DNA of 64,000 nt from Motacilla alba alba. Its lineage: Eukaryota; Chordata; Aves; Passeriformes; Motacillidae. Under the pieces are notes generated by a model. That model was given only the letters and a program-made list of their open reading frames with translations. It did not search any database and was not told the DNA's origin. Below, one piece after another: positions 38,104-50,110 of the stretch. Location: contig NC_052018.1 of assembly GCF_015832195.1 (NCBI RefSeq), positions 39,313,052 through 39,377,051 of the forward strand, in the 5' to 3' direction. Every line of letters starts with the position of its first letter. Within the stretch, counting starts at the first letter, position 1. A program made the translations under genes and the position numbers.

Positions 38104-38310
38104 GTAGGAAAGCATCCCCAAAGAGGAGCATTCCTTGAGACCAACAACACCATTAATTCAGTGCACTGGAGTCCTTGGAACTGGTATCCTGGAACACCAT
38201 TGCCTATCAATTTTCTGAGGATTCTCTTGACACCAGGAGAGCTGTTATATTTAGATGCTTATCTGCTTTTAACTGCAGTGCAGTACTTGCGAAGATGTCT
38301 TTCATTTTGA
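38104..38310 (+). other. Candidate exon-like open frame without ATG (unproven)
   Basis: Directly after an acceptor-like sequence (TTCATTTTCTCTTTACAG) there are 68 open codons ending at TGA (38308-38310). The translated text is protein-like, with a segment SVHWSPWNWYPGTPLPINF and a leucine-rich end, and it has no ATG. The junction CAG|GTAGGA reads equally well as a splice donor, which weakens the exon reading. I recognise no family. The region is slightly GC-richer than its surroundings. Confidence 0.15.
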
Positions 38311-41300
38311 GGCTTAACACATTAAATATCACCTGATCTGAAGATGTTTGAGGGTGTAGAGCCTCTGGCATAGAATAAATGTCTTGTCTAAAAATAGCAT
38401 TACATTTCTGCATAGCCCTTCACTTTGTGTAGCTCTGCTTTGTACATAAATTAAGGCACAAAAAGAAACTAAAGGTCTGTCTTCACACTGACAGAGGGAA
38501 GAAATCTCAAAGCTTAAAAAGAAGATCCTCTGACGTTCCTACTCAAAATCTCCCCAGTATGTCCAAATACTGCATTGAAGAGCAGAAGCCCTTCAAAGGC
38601 TTCTAGATGGAAAACAGAATAAATAAAAGCTGTGGTGTCATGCTGAATCACAGATATAACAGCACAGATTAAAGCTGCAATAACTCGCTGAATATTCACT
38701 TTGATTATGTGAGGTTTAAATAAGGCCTTTAAACCAAGATTCCTCTGTGACTAGATCTTTAGTCTACACCCACTTAATCTCTTAAATAACAATTCCCTAG
38801 CACTTTAGGAAATAATAGATCACTAGACTAAAATTACTAGTCTAGTAAATTAAAGGAGAAGAACCAAATAACCATAACCACCATAGGCTGTGTTGAATAA
38901 TATGGTGGGTTAGCAATGACAAAGCACTAGGCAACAACAGCCTGTTTGCCTATGTCATCTGAATACCCCCAAAATAAGGAGATCTGTCACTTGAATGTCT
39001 ACCCACTGTAGTCCTTTTCCAATCACAAAAGCTTTCTCTTACCCATATATGAAAATGTCATCAACGTGTGCTTTTTAACACTAAAAGTTTGTGCTGGATC
39101 TTCACAAATAAAAATATACCAGTCCAGTTCTCCTAAAACACTCTCTGGTAAGAAGCCTATTCCCTGCATACCCACATAGAACTGCTTATCATTGCTTTAT
39201 TTACAGCTAAATTTATAGCTTCAAGCTGTGCTTATTCAACAGTGGAAGAGGAAAAAATTTAGCAAGACCATAATGCACTGAAGCTGTAGGATGAGCTTCT
39301 GACTGGCTTGTCAAAGTTGACTTGGAAAAAGTCTGGGCCATCACAGCAATGCAGAAGCATAAGGTTAAGGTTAAGATTTCTTCACAATATAGTCCGGATG
39401 TCTTACCATGTCTATTTAAGAAATGAGGATTTTCTTCCCTTCCAGTCTATTCTGTGTTTTTTTCCTTTGGTAACACTGGAGCTATTGAAATGCTAATCAT
39501 AACTTTTTCATTCCACATTAAGAACAGAGATGAAAGCATTAAAAATATTTAGGAGTTTCATTTGTATGATTTCAGTGGTTTTCCTGTATTGAGGGGAGGC
39601 AGACTATGAGAGAAAATGAAAAAGGAAGGGAGGGGAAAGGGGAATATAGGGAAATCTCTCTACTATTGAAGAACTGGAAAGACAGTTACTTCCTCCAGAT
39701 GCTGTTTTTAAAGATGTTGCTTATAAAATACGGGACAAAATGTTATTGCAAAAATCTTACATACAGAACAGTCTTGAAGTTCCAGCCTTTGAGGTATTTC
39801 CAATCAAATGCATCGATGAGTCATTAATTAATTGAACAGATAAACACTAGGAACACAGACCTAAAAATTATACAGCAGAAATTCCCAGCCTGGTAGCAAA
39901 CAGACAATTTAATGAATTACCGTCATCCTATCCTACTTTCCTTTTCAGTATTACTATTTGAAGTAGTGGATAGGATCAAGGTGGAAATTACTTTTCCAAA
40001 TCACCCTCTTTTTAATTTTTTTCCAAATTTATGACATCTGTGTTCTTTGCTCATTCATAATGAAGACCATGAACATATCCCTCTCCAGCATGTATATTTT
40101 TCATTCATCTCTCATACCAGAATGTACACATCAAGGAATGTTTCTCACCACAGAATTATTTTCACTCTATTTGGAGAAGCAGGCTTTTTTGTTGTTGTTT
40201 TCATTGGCTTTTTTCCCCTTGAAATCAGCTTTAATTTCTTCCAGATGTTTGTTATACTAATGAAGAAAAGAAAAAATCCAGTAAAGGAAAATAAAACTAA
40301 TTTGTATTTTACCTTCTTTAACTGCTTTAAAACAATTTCAACAACTGCTACATACTTTGTGAAGTCTGTAAATTCCAGTTTAGTACTTTTATAATCACTA
40401 AAGCCACAGGCAATTTGTATGCAAAATGTGATGGAATTATGAGGTGGAAAAATCTGACAGAACTGCAAAGATAATGTGGCTGTTCTGCTGCTGCTTTTCT
40501 ATAATTTCTATCCCCTTTTCCATCCTCCATCCTTCATCTCAAAAGGTAAACTGCATAGATAATACGTAATAAAAGAGAATGATGCCAATACTAGCTAAAA
40601 TCTTCAGGAAAGCATTACAAAATAAAAGTTGCTTACCAAGCAAGTAATAATAAACCCAACATGAATCTGTATTTCAGACATTATTTTATAATATGATGAA
40701 AAATGAACTGGTATGTAAAGTTTTACGGTAAAAAAATTAGAAGACAAATTTTGTAGGGATAGAATAATTTTTTAGCAACCATGGAACTGCAAGAAATCAA
40801 TTCTTGACTCTCTAGGATAATGTACAAATTGTACAATTGATTTGATTGGTGCTACTCATACTAGGCAGGGTGGTGTGTTTATAAAGTGTATATAATGTTA
40901 AGAATACTGTATATAAAGGTAAGAATGACATCCAGCAATACTTAATCTCTTTATTTTGCATTGAATTGCAGTGTCTATGAGGGTCTATAATTCTAGAGAC
41001 TTATTTTATTGTATTATTTTAATGTAAAATGCTTGACCAATTCCAAGAGAGTGCTCCTGTGTGGTGGTTTCACATTTTCTGCAGTTTTCTATATCTAGCC
41101 AAGACCTTACATATACAGCATCCATCAATCTATTTAATTAGGAAGCAAAGAAATAACACCTCCATTATGCAATGCTAAGTGTCTTTATGGACAAAAAGCT
41201 TTTAAGAATTAGAATAAAGATGAAAGGAATACCCACACATTAAAGCTTAGGGTACTTCAGGGCAAGTGAAATACATTAAGTGGGCACTTACAGCAATTAA

Positions 41301-43823
41301 GTTTAAAACTAACTTTTGATATAAATCAGCAGAGCTCTATCAGAGCAAACTCTTGGATAAGCCTTCATGATAACTAGGATGTAATCTCTACAGTCTATTG
41401 CAAATTATAATGCCAAGCATTGCAGAGCTGCAAGTAGCCTACACAGATAAACAGAAGCTTTATCAGTCAATATTTGGATGATTTAAGGAATATTACAGAC
41501 ATCCATATTCCACAGAACAAGTGTTTATACACTATATAATACTGGTTAAGCTTCTTTAATTACGATCAATTTTACTGAATTCTGCAAGAAAGCAGCTGGT
41601 AGGACCGTGAGACATCAATGTGTGCTTGAACAGAATCAGTAGTGTCTTGCAAAACAAAATTAAAATATATGTGTATGGAAAACATGAAAACATGAGTTTA
41701 CAGTCAAAACACTAGAAATTAAAAATTCCAAGGTTTCGGAGGACTTTTTCTAAAGTTTTTCACTTTAGAGACATGCTAAATTTTTTTCATTCTGTAATGC
41801 ACCTTACCTCACACAGAGAAGCAAATACAAAACGGTAAGCAAGATGTGCCTGGATATGTGGCAAAACCCACCTCTCAAAACCCCATGTTAAAACCCATTT
41901 CTCAAACACATTTAGAACTGGAAGCTAAAGGTAGACAGATGTGAACCAAGTGTACTGTGCCCCTAATGGTAGCAGCCTTTCTTGATGGAACAGACAAGGT
42001 TGCATCAAGACATCCGGTTAGCTTTCCTACCCATTGGTGGATGAAATAATTTGTGAGACAAAATTATTTTGGTGGAATTAGTGTTTGGTACTAGACATCA
42101 TGGGGAGAAAAGAAGATCAGACAAAATCTGTCCCAAGACTATCAAGTTTCCAACTCATGTAAGAACCTTGTTTTCATACTGCATTTTTTAAAATGATCCC
42201 TTCTGAGACACCAAATACCCATTTGAAGCACACCAATATATTAACATGAGCCACATTTTTCTACAACCTGGGTAATGATATTTGAAGTCTGCCTTTCCAT
42301 ATCTGAATTTTGAACTGATTGGAAGCTGAAATTGTTTGTGTAATTCATATCATTATGGAAAATGAAATATGACTTCATCTGCAAAAATGCTTAGAAATGT
42401 ATCTAAAGATAAACTGAGAGACACTGGTCGTCTGTGGCAGTGGTTTCAAATACCTGATAGTGAAGTTTTAACTGTCAGTGAAAAAACAACTGCTTTGTGG
42501 ATTTTTTTTTTTTAATCAAACCCAAATTTGATACTGGGATAACAGCAGTTGTCAAACAAAATGGATAGAGCAGTTACCAAAAAAAACCCAGTTACCAAAC
42601 AGAAATGGTAGGTTCTCTTCATGAATATATTCATCCTTCAATATAAGCTCAGCCTAATTAAAAAATACAGCAAACTAAAGTGCATAGTTAATTACAGGAC
42701 TTGCTTTTACACACTTCATGATAACAGTTACATTTTTTTCTTGGAAAAAAAAAGTGCACTGAAAAGATAGTTCCTAATGTTATTTTGCTTTTGCAAAACT
42801 GGCCAAAAGCCAAATTTGAATGGGTATGTTTTATATGTAAAACTTATCATGCAGTTCTAATTAAAATCTACTGAAGCCTTCAGCTTCATTTAAAAGAGTT
42901 CATCTTCTGAATACTTTTTATTTTCTTTTGGTTGCATTTAGTCTCAGGAGAAACTATCACACTTTCTTAAATTAAATAAGATGAGTTAATTTTTAAAACA
43001 TTGGGAAGCAAAACCCCAAATTTTGTTTCTCATGGACAAAAATCTATGCATATCTTACAGGATTTTTAGTGAAAGAAGTTCTGCCTTCAATTAATATTCA
43101 AGATCAGCATGTGGAAAAATAAAAAATATTTCAAAAAAGACAGTATTTAATTATTTATTTTCATTGATAGAATATATGTTTTTACATATGGGTACATCTC
43201 ACTGGGATTTGTACTGAATGTAGATGATTTGACCACATGTACAAAGCACTTAAGTCTGTTTCTGTGCTTTAGTGTAGTAATTTAAAATGCTATTTAAGTG
43301 TGTGCCACTGCTTTTTCTAAGAAATATATTTTCTAAGAAATCTCCTCATTCTAGTAGGTAAACAGTAACTGGCAAGATAGCAGATATTTACAGGTATAGA
43401 CCATTTCTATTGTCTTCTGTCTATATTATATGTATTGAGCATGTACATCTATGGTATATAATTTATATTAAGATAATAATTAATAGTTAGACAGTAATAT
43501 AATGCAATGAAGAATAGAATGAAAGATGAATACTAGCACAAAGATTATAACAAGGAAGATAGATATTGATATAGATTATACAGAATTATGTAGATAGAGA
43601 TACTAAGGAAACAGTAATTTTCTTTATGCCCTATGGAAAGAGTAAGTGAATTGGTCAGACAACGCAGACTGAACTGTTTTATCACTACCATGATAAAACC
43701 TGTCTCCACTCCTCCTTTGCCTCTGAGCCACTGTCTGGCCCATGTCTGGCTTCCGCTTAATGGCACCCAGCTGAGAGCCATGCAAGGCAGGCAGGAGAAC
43801 CCTTCAGAAGAGCTCATAGCTAA
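38311..43823. other. Long intergenic stretch
   Basis: About 5.5 kb with no supported gene. A 9-bp inverted repeat, ACTAGACTA, lies at 38822-38830 with its complement at 38838-38846. A degenerate GATA/TAGA-rich stretch occupies about 43550-43610. Nothing else is recognised. Confidence 0.5.
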
Positions 43824-43988
43824 GGCAATCTAGTGCATAGTTTGTGGGTATTTTAGGATCACCATTGGCAATCTAGTGCATAGTTTGTGGGTATTTTAGG
43901 ATCACCATTGGCAATCTAGTGCATAGTTTGTGGGTATTTTAGGATCACCATTGGCAATCTAGTGCATATTTTGTGGGTATTTTAGGAT
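43824..43988. repeat. 43-bp minisatellite, about 3.8 copies
   Basis: The unit starts GGCAATCTAGTGCATAG and ends GGATCACCATT. Copies begin at 43824, 43867, 43910 and 43953. The first three are identical; the fourth is 36 bases long with a single G-to-T change. The near-zero divergence points to recent expansion or ongoing homogenisation, so copy number is probably variable between individuals. Confidence 0.95.
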
Positions 43989-44011
43989 TTACCAAGTAAA
44001 AAATCCTAAAA
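43980..44011. repeat. Inverted repeat at the minisatellite end
   Basis: TTTTAGGATTT (43980-43990) is followed after a 10-base spacer by its exact complement, AAATCCTAAAA (44001-44011). The left arm overlaps the last minisatellite copy, so the array ends in a hairpin-capable sequence. Confidence 0.85.
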
Positions 44012-44404
44012 ATAGCTTTCTTTCACCTGTACTTGAGTAGGACATCCTGATGCATCCTGATCTCAAGAGATCACAATGGACTGGTGACACACATGGAAGC
44101 TGGAATCTCTCAGGCTGTACCCATGCAAACACCTCTGTGTGGTGCCTGCACCTACAAACCCTGAAGTGCCACTGCAGGCTGTAGTGCACCTCAGCACCAG
44201 GAATGTCACCACGGGTAGAAAGCACAGGATACAAAATAGCCACAATATTGGATTTCCAGAGAATTACAGAAGAAATATAGGAGTTTATTCTTAAATTTGT
44301 TCCACGGCCTGGGAAAATAAAGAGGTCTAAGGAATGAGCTAAAGTAGTCATGGCATTGGTACTGTCAAAAGAAGTTCTGCCAGCCTGAGTCTCAGTGCAA
44401 CTTC
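44012..44404. other. Intergenic, nothing recognised
   Basis: GC-richer than average between 44050 and 44230, with a 120-codon minus-strand frame (43989-44351) that has no recognisable domain. It might be decayed repeat sequence, but I cannot name it. Confidence 0.4.
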
Positions 44405-44650
44405 TCCTTGAAGCTGATCTTGTTTAAATATGTATTAATGATGCAATTAGGTTTCAATAGTAGTAAGTAGGAGTAGACTGTGAAGTTTGCTGATGATATA
44501 AGACTGAGTGCTCTAATAAAAGAAAATTTCAGGACAGCATGCAAAAAGAGCTGAGTGATCTTTCAGAATGGAGAAATGGGAAAGGGAATAAACATGAGAA
44601 CTGATAATAAGCACTTTTACTATAGGTTAAGAATTGGAAATGACTGAAAA
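44405..44650 (+). mobile_element. Old CR1 fragment with reverse-transcriptase FADD box
   Basis: A diverged CR1 ORF2 fragment on the plus strand. The segment AAGTTTGCTGATGATATAAG reads KFADDI, the catalytic FADD box of CR1-type reverse transcriptase, whose two aspartates bind metal in the active site. The preceding TATGTATTAATGATGCAATTAG corresponds to the region coding for the fingers-palm sequence just upstream. TCAGAATGGAGAAATGGG matches the downstream box usually read as L-E-K-W. Frameshifts and stops interrupt it, so it is a dead copy. Its end is uncertain and may reach about 44660. Confidence 0.75.
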
Positions 44651-45005
44651 GTCATGACTGTTGACATATTAATACAGTATAACACTAAAATATGCAAATG
44701 TGATCTTTGAATGAGTCAGGAAGGTCTTTCCAGGAGGTATGAAGTAAACGTTTGACCCTTTCTACTCCCACCACTTTACTCTGGTCTTCCATATCTAAAA
44801 CAGTTGGATTCCAACTGAAACAAGTCCAAGAGGTCTATGTATGTGAAAAGACTATAATTCAAAGCGAGAGGAGTCATTACATTTTTTACTATAGCAAACC
44901 TCTGGCTGCAAGGGAGTATGCTAATATTGATTAGTAAATCCTAATGTTAAATACTAAAGTGATAAAGAAATTCTTTAAAAGACAAAATTGTCCCAGAAAA
45001 AAAAA

Positions 45006-45018
45006 ATATATATATATA
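45006..45018. repeat. Short (TA)n microsatellite
   Basis: About six TA dinucleotides after an A run, directly left of the 28-bp palindrome. Confidence 0.75.
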
Positions 45019-45026
45019 AAATATGT

Positions 45027-45054
45027 ATTTCCAGCCTACATGTAGGCTGGAAAT
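45027..45054. repeat. Perfect 28-bp palindrome, no spacer
   Basis: The 14-bp arm ATTTCCAGCCTACA is followed at once by its exact complement, centred between 45040 and 45041. The next outer bases (T and C) do not pair, so the symmetry ends sharply. Next to a TA-rich stretch that melts easily, this could extrude as a cruciform. It matches no repeat I recognise. Confidence 0.95.
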
Positions 45055-48000
45055 CAGAACAATATGCCTTAAAGAAGAGACTTTTGAAAAAACTTTCATT
45101 TACAAGCAGTGGAAACAGAAACCTAATCACTTCTGATATCTATAAATAAGATTATCACTTTTGATTGATTGTCATACCAAGAGACATACTCAATGACGTG
45201 GGAAGAGCCTTCTTACCCCGCTATATTTGTGCAATATTTAAGCTACAACCTTAAACTTTAGGGTTAGATGATCAGTTGGAATGATCAGCTTTATTCTTCT
45301 TGTGTAAATGCACTCTGCTATGAGAGTAAAGGCCAGCTTTCCCAGAGTAAGGATTCCATTGGCATCAGCAGTATATGAATAACGAATTTCTCCAATATCC
45401 ACAAACTAAATCAATTCTCCTAAATTCTTATCCATTGGGTATTTTGGATAAGATTGTCTCACATGATCAAAAAAAAAAAAAAAAGAGAAAAAAAATCTCA
45501 GAGGCTTTAGTGTCTACACTATAGAATCACTGGACTTCAAGAAAGTCCTAGTCCTGCACTGTGAAGGCAAAAGTCAGACCACAGCTCTGAGGAATGGTGT
45601 TTCATCTTAGCAGAAACAGTAGAAATATAATTTCTGCAATACTCTCAGTTGCAACAGGAACAGCTTTTATTTGCTCAATATCTTTGGGTAAAACTGGCTC
45701 TCCTTACAATTAAACATGTTTCCTTCTTCCCTCTAGCTAATGATTTTTCATCTTTGCTGTTGAAAATGAAACTCAAATGTTTATTTCAACTGGGCTGTTA
45801 CTGGTATGACTTTATTTTAGAGAAAATATTTCCTGATTTACATCTAGAGTCCCAAGCAAATTTTGCCTTTAATACCAAGAGGGAAGATTATATTTCAAAG
45901 ATATTCAATTATTTTACTCTAGCTGAAGTCAATTGAGGGTGTGGGAGTTTGGAGCTTTGGCAAATTAAGCCCTTACACAGCAGCCATGTTAATGATGGTG
46001 AGTCAGGAGGGAACCACACTCCCGCAACTGCATCAGCTCCTTGCTTCTATCATCCGGATGTGGAACACATTTACTTTTTGTCACTGAATTCAAATGTGAC
46101 TGAATGTAGAGTAGATCTGCTGAATAGGAAGGTGCAATTTTCCATAATGCCTTTTCAAAACTGAATAAAGGTCAAAATCTGTTTGGCTTACATTGCATGA
46201 AATTAATTCAAATGAGATAATTTAGGACAGAATTCAGCCCCAAGCTCCTGTAAGACTACAATTACAGATGGCCTTTTCAGAAACAAAAGAACACGCTACA
46301 ATGTCTCTCACATATGTCTTATAAAACTTCTCCAAATTAAATTAATGTTAGATACTAAATAGTTATTGCAGAAGATCACAAAAGTAACAATTCCATTATA
46401 ATGGGGCTAAAATAAATGAACTAACTTGAGACAAGATTTAAAGCTTAGGTACCTTTCATGGACTACTCCCAGTTAGAGAGAGCTTCATGAATACAGTTAA
46501 TGAGGCATTGCATAAAAGTCATCCTGGAGAGATATGATGGTCAACAAGCATCTAGCATAAACCTAAGGATTTCCTCATTAGAACTGATTTGTTTCAGCCT
46601 GAATGGGCCATTCCAAAGCCTGCTGATTACTTAGAGGGCTGTTGTGCTCCTCATTTCCTGGGAATTCTCTCCGCTCCCAGCACACTCGCAGTAACACTTA
46701 TATTGTGATGGCTTAAGCCCAGACTGTGAATGATGTATAACAGAAGGAGCAAACAAATTCCCCTAAAACCATTAAAGTCACAGTTTCATTGTTAGTTTGT
46801 GGCACAATACTACTGTGACCAATAATTCTACCTTCTAGGAACACATAACAGTAATATTGTTTTGTATATACACTGATATTGGTTAAAAATTAATTTATAC
46901 TGGGCTACTTTAATTAGTCAGCACAACTGTAGAACTAACAGATATTCCATACTGTAATGCAGTATCATGGAGCAAGTGTATGACACAGCTACATTGATCT
47001 TCTCTTTACTACCTTTCCTATTTAGGATCAGACTACAGGCAGGATAAAAGATCAAACGCAATTATGAATCTTTAGAGTTAGCAGCTGGACATAGCAGAAA
47101 ATATTAGTAAGCTCTCCTGCCCTTAGAAGACCACCATGTGGAAGAAAATCAATTATTATAAAGTTTTGGATGGTTTCCCAGATATGCTGCAAAAATTGAT
47201 AAACACTTGAAAATTTTTCAACCAAAAGAGGACAGGTGTCAGAGGAAAGAGGAGACTTATTGAAGCACTTATACCCTACTTTACAGCAGTGCATCATCAC
47301 AGCACTGGCTGACCTGAAACCATGGCACAGCTCAATGTCTATCACTATATATAAATTCATCAATTCTAAGGCCAGAAGCAGCCTCTGCAAACACAGTCTT
47401 ACTTCCTATTGAAACCAGGACATAGGACGCCCAGGATGCAGTATGATCTGTTCAGTAAACCCAGCTATAGAAAATCTTTTCAACTTTCTCCTGTTTGGAA
47501 AACACCCACAGCTTTCTTTTGATGTGAATTTGCCTTATTTTAACATCTTGCCCTCAGACCACATCAATAACTTTTAGTTTCAAATTTCTGCTTCCCATGT
47601 AAATGCTTTAGCTTGCAAACCTTTGATTCTTTGAATAATAATAATTGGTTACTTGATAAATTTAACGAGATTAAAAGAGATTAAGCTCCTAGAGTTATGT
47701 ACTGTAGGGTTTATTTCCCAATAGGATAATCCCAAGGATTATAATGTAACCTCTCTAAAGTACTTGAGTGTCTGTAGCAGCAGATGTGAACATATTACTG
47801 CTTTGAAGTAGTAATATTCAAAGGTGACATAACTTCCTTCCTTCTGTACAAATACTGAGAGCAATAACATCACAGCTCATGCTCATCTAAGCTTTGGCTC
47901 CTTGGAATTGAGAAGTTTTCCTGCTTTATTTGAAATAATATTCTTTCATGCTATGCCTATGACTTTAGGCTTAGCTGTATCTAAATTCAGCTGTTTGCAT

Positions 48001-48189
48001 CTAACTTGTCAGATAGTCTTGATCAACTTGCATCAAAGACTTTCCTTTTTATTATTCACTATACTTGCAACATTTTTCATCTGCAACTTTATCAGTATCA
48101 TGTGTATTTTCTTCCAAGAATTGAAAAGGAATATTAAATATAATAGAGTCAAATACTGATGTTGATGGCACTCATAGGCAAATATGTGA
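45055..48189. other. Intergenic, mostly featureless
   Basis: No gene supported. A-rich run at 45469-45484. The part from about 47880 could contain further sequence of the ancient LINE to its right, but I cannot align it with confidence. Confidence 0.45.
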
Positions 48190-48645
48190 AGAATGATTCT
48201 TCATTTATAGTAATATTTTAAGACCTTTCACTTGCCCAGGTTTTAATCACTTCAGTATGTGCCATGTTGATTTTATTTCTTAATCAACATGTCATGTGCT
48301 ACCAAATGAAATCCCTTATAGAAGACTAAGTATGTTCCATCAGTTTTATTACCTTTATAAACAAAACAGGATTGCAGCATCATCTGTTTCATTATTCAGC
48401 CTGAGATCATTATCAGGCTGACAAATCTATAATTATACTTTTTTCTTGTTTACATTTGAACTGAATAGGATCTCCTATTTACATCTGGCACTACCAAAAT
48501 GCTTTGAGGGTTGAAAATTCACACTGAAAATCAAGCCTAACTGTTTGAGGATATCATCAGACAGCTCTATTAAAAGTCTTGCATGAAGATCGTCTGGATT
48601 TGCCCATTTAATCAAATGTTTGGTTTTATTAGTCTGGTTTAACAT
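48190..48645 (-). mobile_element. Ancient CR1-superfamily reverse-transcriptase fossil
   Basis: Read on the minus strand, this contains blocks of CR1/L3-type ORF2 reverse transcriptase in the correct order. At 48608-48545 it reads NPDDLHARLLIELSDDIL, equivalent to the family pattern G-P-D-x-[IL]-H-P-R-x-L-K-E-L. At 48435-48400 it reads as a decayed N-Y-R-P-V-S-L-T block (AATTATAGATTTGTCAGCCTGA). At 48330-48283 there is VAHDMLIKK, equivalent to F-D-T-V-x-H-x-x-L-L-x-K-L. At 48250-48221 there is IKTWASER, equivalent to W-I-x-x-W-L-x-x-R. Stops and frameshifts separate the blocks, so no protein is made. Divergence is much greater than in the other CR1 copies here, suggesting a far older insertion. 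Confidence 0.82.
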
Positions 48646-50110
48646 ATACCTTTGTTTTTTGAACTGAAGTATTTTTACCCTTATGCAATACTTGATTCAA
48701 CAGCTGTAATATTGATATGGGGCTCCATGGTATTGCAACCTCTTTCTAATGACAAGACGGAGGATATGTCTCAGATGTGGTCTTCAAGGGCAAATGCCCC
48801 TTCTTGTAACCATCACTGTGCTCTCATATGCTATATCATCTGGCTTTTTTGTACAGCAGGAGCTGTAGTATTCCATTTAATAAATATTTTCCCTCTTCTA
48901 CGTTATTATTGAAATGTTTCTACTAAGATCTGGCTTTAGACCAGTGCTAGACTAGAATACCCTTGTCATCACCTATATCAAAACATTCTTTGTGTTTTAC
49001 TGACATTTCTCAGTACCTTTTTGTCCTTCACCTTCTCCCATTATTGCTCTGTATATCATAGTTTTCTTCATAATCCATGGTTGGAGTTGACCAAATCTAT
49101 TTTTTTAAAATACACTTTTGAAAGACAGTGATAAGAGAGGTATGCTTCCATAGGTATGTTTAGTATAGAGTAATATAAAATTCAACAGAAAATATCATAT
49201 TAGCTGAGACAGAAACTGCTCTTCCTTACTAAAATAACCATATAATCTCTATCTATGCCTGCATTAATTAAATGTCAACATTATGTAAAACATTACTTTT
49301 CCTTTAAAATGTCAGACAATATACCAGCACAACACTTAAAATATTTTTCACTTTTAAATGTTAATGCAATGAAAAGTTTCAATTTTGTCTTCTAAAAATT
49401 ATATTCACATGGAAATTTTTTTTAAAAGTTAAAAAGTTAAAATATGGTCAAAACCTTTCAATTATGTTGAAAAATAAACTCTATATAAGCTGAAATTGAT
49501 ATTCAGAATGTCGTGACTTTGTATTTCACCCAAAATACTCATATATACACTCACACAAACAGGATCAAGCATATAATCATTGAGAAAAATTAGTCTTGAA
49601 TCCTGACCTTGCAATGGACTTGAAGATTTGGATTCTTGTGGCTCACATTTCAATAAGCTGGACGATGTAGAAACAGCAAAAACTGCCAACAGAGAACTTG
49701 CTACAGAATTAAAACAGTCATTTGCAATCTTAAAACTCTATTATCTACTCATTTATTGATTAAAAAATCATCCTCATTTCTGTAGTAATTGTCTTCAAAC
49801 TCGCTTCCTTTATAAAATACAATTCTTCATACAATTCTCAATCAGTTCTGTTTGCCAAAGGTCCTGAGACATCTCAGGGAAGTTTCTGCAAACAGAGCTT
49901 TAAAACTTCATGATTACTTAGATATTGTAAAATAATCTAACTTGTCCAATATTAATATTTATTTTTGCAGTTTGTAGTCTTTTTGTCTCCTTTTCTCCGA
50001 ATACTCACTGTGAACCACACATGAAACGGGATGTTGTTTACACTGTAACCTGACTATCAGCCAGATCTGCACCCCTTTGATGTAAGCACAAACTTTTCTC
50101 CATATCACAG
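48646..50110. other. Intergenic, possible continuation of the old LINE
   Basis: The sequence 48650-49090 has a similar look to reversed old LINE sequence, but I cannot match specific motifs. The rest is AT-rich and featureless. Confidence 0.4.
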
